DNA of 64,000 nucleotides from Chloroflexota bacterium (GTDB taxonomy: Bacteria > Chloroflexota > Anaerolineae > Anaerolineales > Villigracilaceae): NCBI GenBank assembly GCA_016223135.1, contig JACRPQ010000005.1, forward strand, positions 112,873 to 176,872, in the 5' to 3' direction. The position numbers were made by a program, and so were the translations under genes. This document shows, piece after piece, positions 60,316-64,000 of this stretch; the stretch's first letter is position 1; every line of letters starts with the position of its first letter. Below the pieces are notes generated by a model. That model was not told where the DNA came from. It was given only the letters and a program-made list of their open reading frames with translations, and searched no databases.

Positions 60316-60450
60316 ATTGATTGGGGAGTAGCCATGACGCCTTGAGCGTCAACGGGTTGTCGTCAAGACACGGCGCAACCGCCGTCGGCACCCCGAAACG
60401 CGTTCGTAACGTTTGGCGAGACCATAAAAACATCTTGTGGTCTCGCTTTA
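60316..60450 (+). promoter_or_regulatory. yybP-ykoY (manganese) riboswitch
   Basis: The core TTGGGGAGTAGCC at 60320-60332 is the hallmark of yybP-ykoY aptamers. It is followed by the hairpin GACGC-CTTGA-GCGTC, a GGTTG/CAACC helix and the closing segment TTTGGCGAGACC near 60413-60423. The same GCGAGACCA then pairs with TGGTCTCGC, forming a hairpin followed by TTTAGTTT. This is a plausible terminator that competes with the aptamer. Members of this class bind Mn2+ and turn on exporters. Borders are approximate. Confidence 0.88.
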
Positions 60451-60493
60451 GTTTGCGAATCGGCGGCTGCTCTCCATACAGGAGAACCATTTC

Positions 60494-63403
60494 ATGAATC
60501 AGGAAAACACGAGTTTCAAAGACCACGAACACGATTGGCATACCCTTAAACCGGAAGAAGTGCTTCGTCACTTTGAAGTGCAGGACAACGGATTAACCAC
60601 CGAGGAAGCCAAAAGGCGGCTGGAATATTATGGTCCTAATCAATTAAAAGAAGCGCCGCGCCCCACCTTTTGGCAAATGCTGTGGGAACAGTTGAATAAT
60701 TTCGTTGTCATTCTGCTGATTGTGGCTTCCCTCATCTCGGCTTTGCTCGGCGACTACGTGGAAGCTGCCGCCATCATGGCAATTGTGGTATTGAATGCAA
60801 TTTTGGGGATTGTACAGGAACGCCGCGCCGAGGAAGCGCTTGCCGCTCTCAAAAAACTTGCCGCGCCCGACGCACAGGTTCTCCGTGACGGTCACAGAAC
60901 AACCGTACCAGCGTATGAATTGGTGCCGGGCGACATCGTCTTCCTGGAGGCAGGGAACTTCGTCCCTGCCGACATCCGCCTGCTGGAGGCGGTCAATTTG
61001 CGGGTGGAGGAGGCATCGCTCACCGGCGAATCGCTCCCGGTCCAAAAGAACGCCGCAACAGTTCTGGATAAAAACGTCCCCTTGGGAGATCGCAAAAACA
61101 CCGCTTTCATGGGGACAGTAGTGACGTATGGACGCGGGCGCGGCGTGGTCACCAGCACCGGTATGCACACACAACTTGGTCTCATCGCCGCCATGCTCCA
61201 GAATGTGGAAACGGAGGAAACGCCGCTTCAGCGCCGCCTCGACCAGTTGGGGAAGATGCTGAGCGTGGCGGCGCTCCTTCTGGTGGCGATTGTCTTTGTC
61301 GTGGCGCTCATCAACTACACGGACATCAACGCACTCTTCGTTGATCCGTTGAACTACCTGAAGGAATACGCCTCAAAAATCACCGATGTCTTCATCATCG
61401 CCGTCAGTCTGGCAATTGCAGCAGTGCCGGAGGGATTGCCGGCTGTCGTGACCATTTCCCTCGCCCTCGGCATGCGCGAGATGATCAAACGCCACGCCCT
61501 CATCCGCAGGCTGGCTTCTGTGGAGACGCTTGGATCCGCCACCGTCATCTGTTCCGACAAAACCGGCACCCTGACTCAAAACGAGATGACCGTCACTCGC
61601 CTGTGGGCAGATGGTCAATTTGTCGAGGTGACCGGCAGCGGCTACGTCCCCAAAGGCGATTTCCTCGTGGACGGCAAAACGGTGGACATCCAAAAATATC
61701 CCGCCATCTTGACCACCCTCTGGCTGGGCGTGTTGAACAACGACTCGTCCATCGAAATCACCGGCGAAAAAGATTCCCAGCAAACCTACCGCATCGTCGG
61801 CGATCCAACCGAGGGGGCGTTATTGGTGGCGGCGGCAAAGGCGGGCGCGATGTATGTGGAAGTGAAGCAGGCGTATCCGCGCGAGAGCGAAGTCCCGTTC
61901 GACTCCGAGCGCAAGCGCATGATTACCGTTCACGATGTCTCTCAGCCTGACCCCAATGACTTTTCTCCCTTTTACGAGGAAAAGTATAGAGGCTGGGATG
62001 TCATCGCCATGAAAGGCGCCCCCGATATTGTGCTGGACCTCTGCACCCAATATCTGGACATCAACGATAAACCGCAGCCATTGGATGACGCCATGCGCCA
62101 GCGCATCCTGCAAGCCAATGAACAGATGACCCGCGACGCTCTGCGCGTGCTGGGCGTTGCCTACCGCGCCGTGAAGGATGTGCCAGACAACCTCGAGACG
62201 CTCAAGACCGAGGAACTGGAAAAGGACTTGATTTTCGTCGGGCTGATCGGCATGATTGACCCGGCGCGCGCCGAGGTGAGACCGGCGCTCGAAAAGGCGC
62301 GCGAGGCGGGCATTCGCACCATCATGATTACGGGCGATTATCCCAACACCGCACGTGCCATCGCCGAGACCATCGGCATGCTCAAACACGGACGCGGCGT
62401 GCTGACCGGCGCACAACTCGACGCGCTTTCAGATGACGACCTGCGGAAGGTCATCAACGAGACATCGGTGTTTGCGCGCGTCTCACCGGAGCACAAAATG
62501 CGCATTGTGGATGCACTGCAGGCAAACGGCGAGGTCGTGGCAATGACCGGTGACGGCGTCAACGATGCGCCTGCCATCAAGCGCGCCGACATCGGCATTG
62601 CAATGGGCATCACCGGTACCGACGTGGCAAAAGAAACCGCCGATATGGTGCTGACCGACGACAACTATGCCAGCATCGTCGCCGCGGTGGAGCAGGGGCG
62701 CATCATTTACTCGAACATCCGCAAGTTTGTGTTCTTCCTGCTCTCCTCCAATATCGCGGAAATCATGATCATCTTCCTCACCACGCTGGCGGGGCTTCCC
62801 CCTCCCCTCACCGCCATTCAACTGCTCTGGCTCAACCTCATCACCGATGGCGCCCCCGCCCTGGCATTGGCAGTCGAAAAAGGCGACCCGGACATCATGC
62901 AGCAAAAACCGCGCGCCAAGGACGAACCTATCATCAACCGTTCCATGTCCATTGGGTTGGTGGTGCAAACCATTGCCCAAACCGGCGCTGTACTCACGGC
63001 TTTCGGCTTGGGTCTGCTTTGGCATTTGGAAGCAGGCGCGAACCTTGTGGGCAACCCCATCGCCTACATCCTCAATCACAACTGGCAGGGCGTGGATGTT
63101 CAAACTGCCGAGACAATGGCGTTCGTAACGCTCTCGCTGGCAGAACTCTTCCGCGCCTACACCGTGCGTTCAGAGCGCGCTTCGCTTTTCAGCATTGGCA
63201 TATTCTCGAATCGTTATATGCAGTATGCGGTGGGACTTTCCATATCTCTCTTGTTGCTGGTTTGTGCAGTGCCATTCCTTCAACCGATTTTCAACACGCA
63301 CTTCCTCAGCCTGCGCGAGTGGGGGGTGGTGTTGAGTCTGGCAATTTTCCCCGCCGTGGCAGAAGAGATTACCAAGTTCTTCCTGCGCATGAAGAAGGAA
63401 TAA
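60494..63403 (+). CDS. P-type (P2A) cation-transporting ATPase, probable Mn2+/Ca2+ exporter
   Basis: The protein has 969 residues. An N-terminal cation-ATPase domain ([24 protein letters not shown]) leads to ten helices. The actuator motif is SLTGES, the phosphorylation site [12 protein letters not shown] has Asp355, and the hinge is [23 protein letters not shown]4 has [11 protein letters not shown], and M6 has [17 protein letters not shown], matching SERCA-like site residues. The ribosome site is GGAG about 10 nt before the ATG. The upstream yybP-ykoY riboswitch points to Mn2+ as the inducer and probably the substrate; a Ca2+ role cannot be excluded. Confidence 0.94.
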   Translation: MNQENTSFKDHEHDWHTLKPEEVLRHFEVQDNGLTTEEAKRRLEYYGPNQLKEAPRPTFWQMLWEQLNNFVVILLIVASLISALLGDYVEAAAIMAIVVLNAILGIVQERRAEEALAALKKLAAPDAQVLRDGHRTTVPAYELVPGDIVFLEAGNFVPADIRLLEAVNLRVEEASLTGESLPVQKNAATVLDKNVPLGDRKNTAFMGTVVTYGRGRGVVTSTGMHTQLGLIAAMLQNVETEETPLQRRLDQLGKMLSVAALLLVAIVFVVALINYTDINALFVDPLNYLKEYASKITDVFIIAVSLAIAAVPEGLPAVVTISLALGMREMIKRHALIRRLASVETLGSATVICSDKTGTLTQNEMTVTRLWADGQFVEVTGSGYVPKGDFLVDGKTVDIQKYPAILTTLWLGVLNNDSSIEITGEKDSQQTYRIVGDPTEGALLVAAAKAGAMYVEVKQAYPRESEVPFDSERKRMITVHDVSQPDPNDFSPFYEEKYRGWDVIAMKGAPDIVLDLCTQYLDINDKPQPLDDAMRQRILQANEQMTRDALRVLGVAYRAVKDVPDNLETLKTEELEKDLIFVGLIGMIDPARAEVRPALEKAREAGIRTIMITGDYPNTARAIAETIGMLKHGRGVLTGAQLDALSDDDLRKVINETSVFARVSPEHKMRIVDALQANGEVVAMTGDGVNDAPAIKRADIGIAMGITGTDVAKETADMVLTDDNYASIVAAVEQGRIIYSNIRKFVFFLLSSNIAEIMIIFLTTLAGLPPPLTAIQLLWLNLITDGAPALALAVEKGDPDIMQQKPRAKDEPIINRSMSIGLVVQTIAQTGAVLTAFGLGLLWHLEAGANLVGNPIAYILNHNWQGVDVQTAETMAFVTLSLAELFRAYTVRSERASLFSIGIFSNRYMQYAVGLSISLLLLVCAVPFLQPIFNTHFLSLREWGVVLSLAIFPAVAEEITKFFLRMKKE

Positions 63404-63436
63404 CACCCTCTCCCTGTACTATCAATGCAACCTTGA

Positions 63437-63464
63437 AAATCCCGCCATTGAGCGGGATTTTTTG
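63437..63464 (+). terminator. Intrinsic terminator of the P-type ATPase gene
   Basis: AAATCCCGC pairs with GCGGGATTT over a 6-nt loop, followed by a run of six T residues. Confidence 0.9.
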
Positions 63465-63607
63465 TTGGAATTTGCTTTACCTCAATTTGGGATAAACGCT
63501 CGCGTCTGAAAATTTATTGCCGAGACGCTGAGTTCGCAGGGATTTGTTGGGGTTTTCGCAGTGTTCTCTCCGTCTCTACGGTGGAAAAGTCCTTATCTTG
63601 AATTCTT

Positions 63608-63792
63608 TACCGTACACAGAAACCCTAAAGGTCTGCTTTCCCTTCGAGAATTTGAGAATTTCCAAAAAGGCCTTTAGGGTTTTTCACGAGAGAAATGTAG
63701 GGTAACCTAAATTCGGGATAAGGCTTTTGACGCATCGGGTTCGAGAGCAGAATCAGCCTTCGGGACGCTTATCCCGAACTGACGTTATGGTA
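63608..63792. repeat. Repeat element B, copy 2, interrupted by element A
   Basis: It begins TACCGTACACAGAAACCC, as copy 1 does, and follows it closely to GAGAAATGTA at 63690-63699. Element A then interrupts the right arm, and the final GGTA with the flank GAGAG resumes at 63789. Copy 1 at 51610-51705 is the uninterrupted version. Confidence 0.75.
63704..63786. mobile_element. Repeat element A, copy 4 (83 bp, inserted in element B)
   Basis: It lacks 20 bp relative to copies 1 and 3 between two copies of GGCTTTTGA, as if deleted by slippage. The ends are AACCTAAATTCGGG and GAACTGACGTT. The junctions (GGGT before, ATGGT after) only roughly match a duplication of the CGGT present in the empty site. 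Confidence 0.75.
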
Positions 63793-63895
63793 GAGAGATC
63801 TTGAATTGGCGTTTGTTACAAAGGGGGGGAGTGAGGGGCGAAAAACTGTGCAATTAAAATCCACAAAACAGATATAAATATTTCAAAATTAAATA

Positions 63896-63924
63896 TTGAC
63901 AATTATTAATTATTGTTTTATTAT
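63896..63924 (+). promoter_or_regulatory. Consensus promoter in an AT-rich region at the right edge
   Basis: TTGACA (63896-63901) is spaced 17 bp from TATTAT (63919-63924). It lies in about 120 bp of very AT-rich sequence unlike the rest of the window. It should drive a gene beyond the right edge. Confidence 0.7.
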
Positions 63925-63950
63925 ATTCAATAATTCAAAACTGAATATAA
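63921..63950 (+). promoter_or_regulatory. Inverted-repeat operator candidate over the start site
   Basis: TTATATTCA (63921-63929) and TGAATATAA (63942-63950) form a 9-bp perfect inverted repeat covering the -10 and expected start site. This is a usual position for a repressor operator. The regulator is not identified. Confidence 0.55.
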
Positions 63951-64000
63951 ATAAAATCAACATCGCCGTGCGTTTTATTAACTGATGTTACGCACCGTCC

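Overview
This window looks like a chromosomal stretch of a Chloroflexota bacterium, most likely class Anaerolineae. The main grounds are a single 1055-residue glycine hydroxymethyltransferase/aminomethyltransferase fusion, many exported proteins with Pro/Thr-rich linkers, SpoVS and FmdB-type small proteins in a genome with no other sporulation gene here, and GC-rich codon use. The taxonomic placement is inference from gene content. No phage, conjugation, insertion-sequence transposase or CRISPR genes are visible; most of the window is ordinary chromosome with unusually repeat-rich intergenic DNA.

Layout. 1-0.4 kb: BrnT/BrnA-type toxin-antitoxin pair cut by the left edge. 0.4-5.5 kb (minus): surface polysaccharide genes (GT4 glycosyltransferase, flippase, sugar epimerase, WbpA-like dehydrogenase). 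5.5-7.2 kb (minus): tsaE-tsaB-rimI. 7.5-13.4 kb: MscS channel, a lipoprotein, an EamA transporter, a membrane-anchored subtilase and a YitT/YczE-like protein. 13.4-15 kb: GNAT and RlmI methyltransferase. 15.1-20.4 kb (minus): small membrane proteins, an Sll1717-type P-loop ATPase, a 5'-3' exonuclease, and a run of small DUF1801/DHFR-like/VOC proteins. 20.5-27.8 kb: pheA, aminotransferase, tRNA-Leu, ychF, oligoendopeptidase F, a HET-C-like protein, PduO-type cobalamin adenosyltransferase and DUF554. 28-34.6 kb: a large lamin-tail surface protein, SpoVS, FmdB protein, unknown membrane protein, tmk and an HtrA protease. 34.7-38.4 kb: Ycf45/R3H ATPase, hemerythrin-like protein, FAH-family hydrolase, tRNA-Val and a tandem array of tRNA-Val 3' ends. 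38.6-42.8 kb: sensor kinase plus DUF11 surface protein. 43.1-51.5 kb: glyA-gcvT fusion, glgC with a 35-codon gene in front of it, a nucleotidyltransferase and clpC. 51.8-60.2 kb: a membrane-anchored metalloprotease, cupin, MFS transporter, and an operon of a kinase-like protein lacking its phospho-acceptor His, a LysM protein and an LCP ligase. 60.3-63.4 kb: a yybP-ykoY (manganese) riboswitch in front of a P-type cation ATPase. 63.4-64 kb: nested repeats, then an AT-rich promoter/operator region reading out of the window.

Two themes recur. First, the intergenic DNA holds several families of palindromic, transposase-free repeats. One 103-bp family has four copies, at least one with a 4-bp target duplication, and one copy is inserted into a second family whose empty version also lies in the window. 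Second, many genes have a -10 hexamer only 6-7 nt before the ATG and no Shine-Dalgarno sequence, so leaderless transcription is probably common, alongside genes with strong GGAGG sites.
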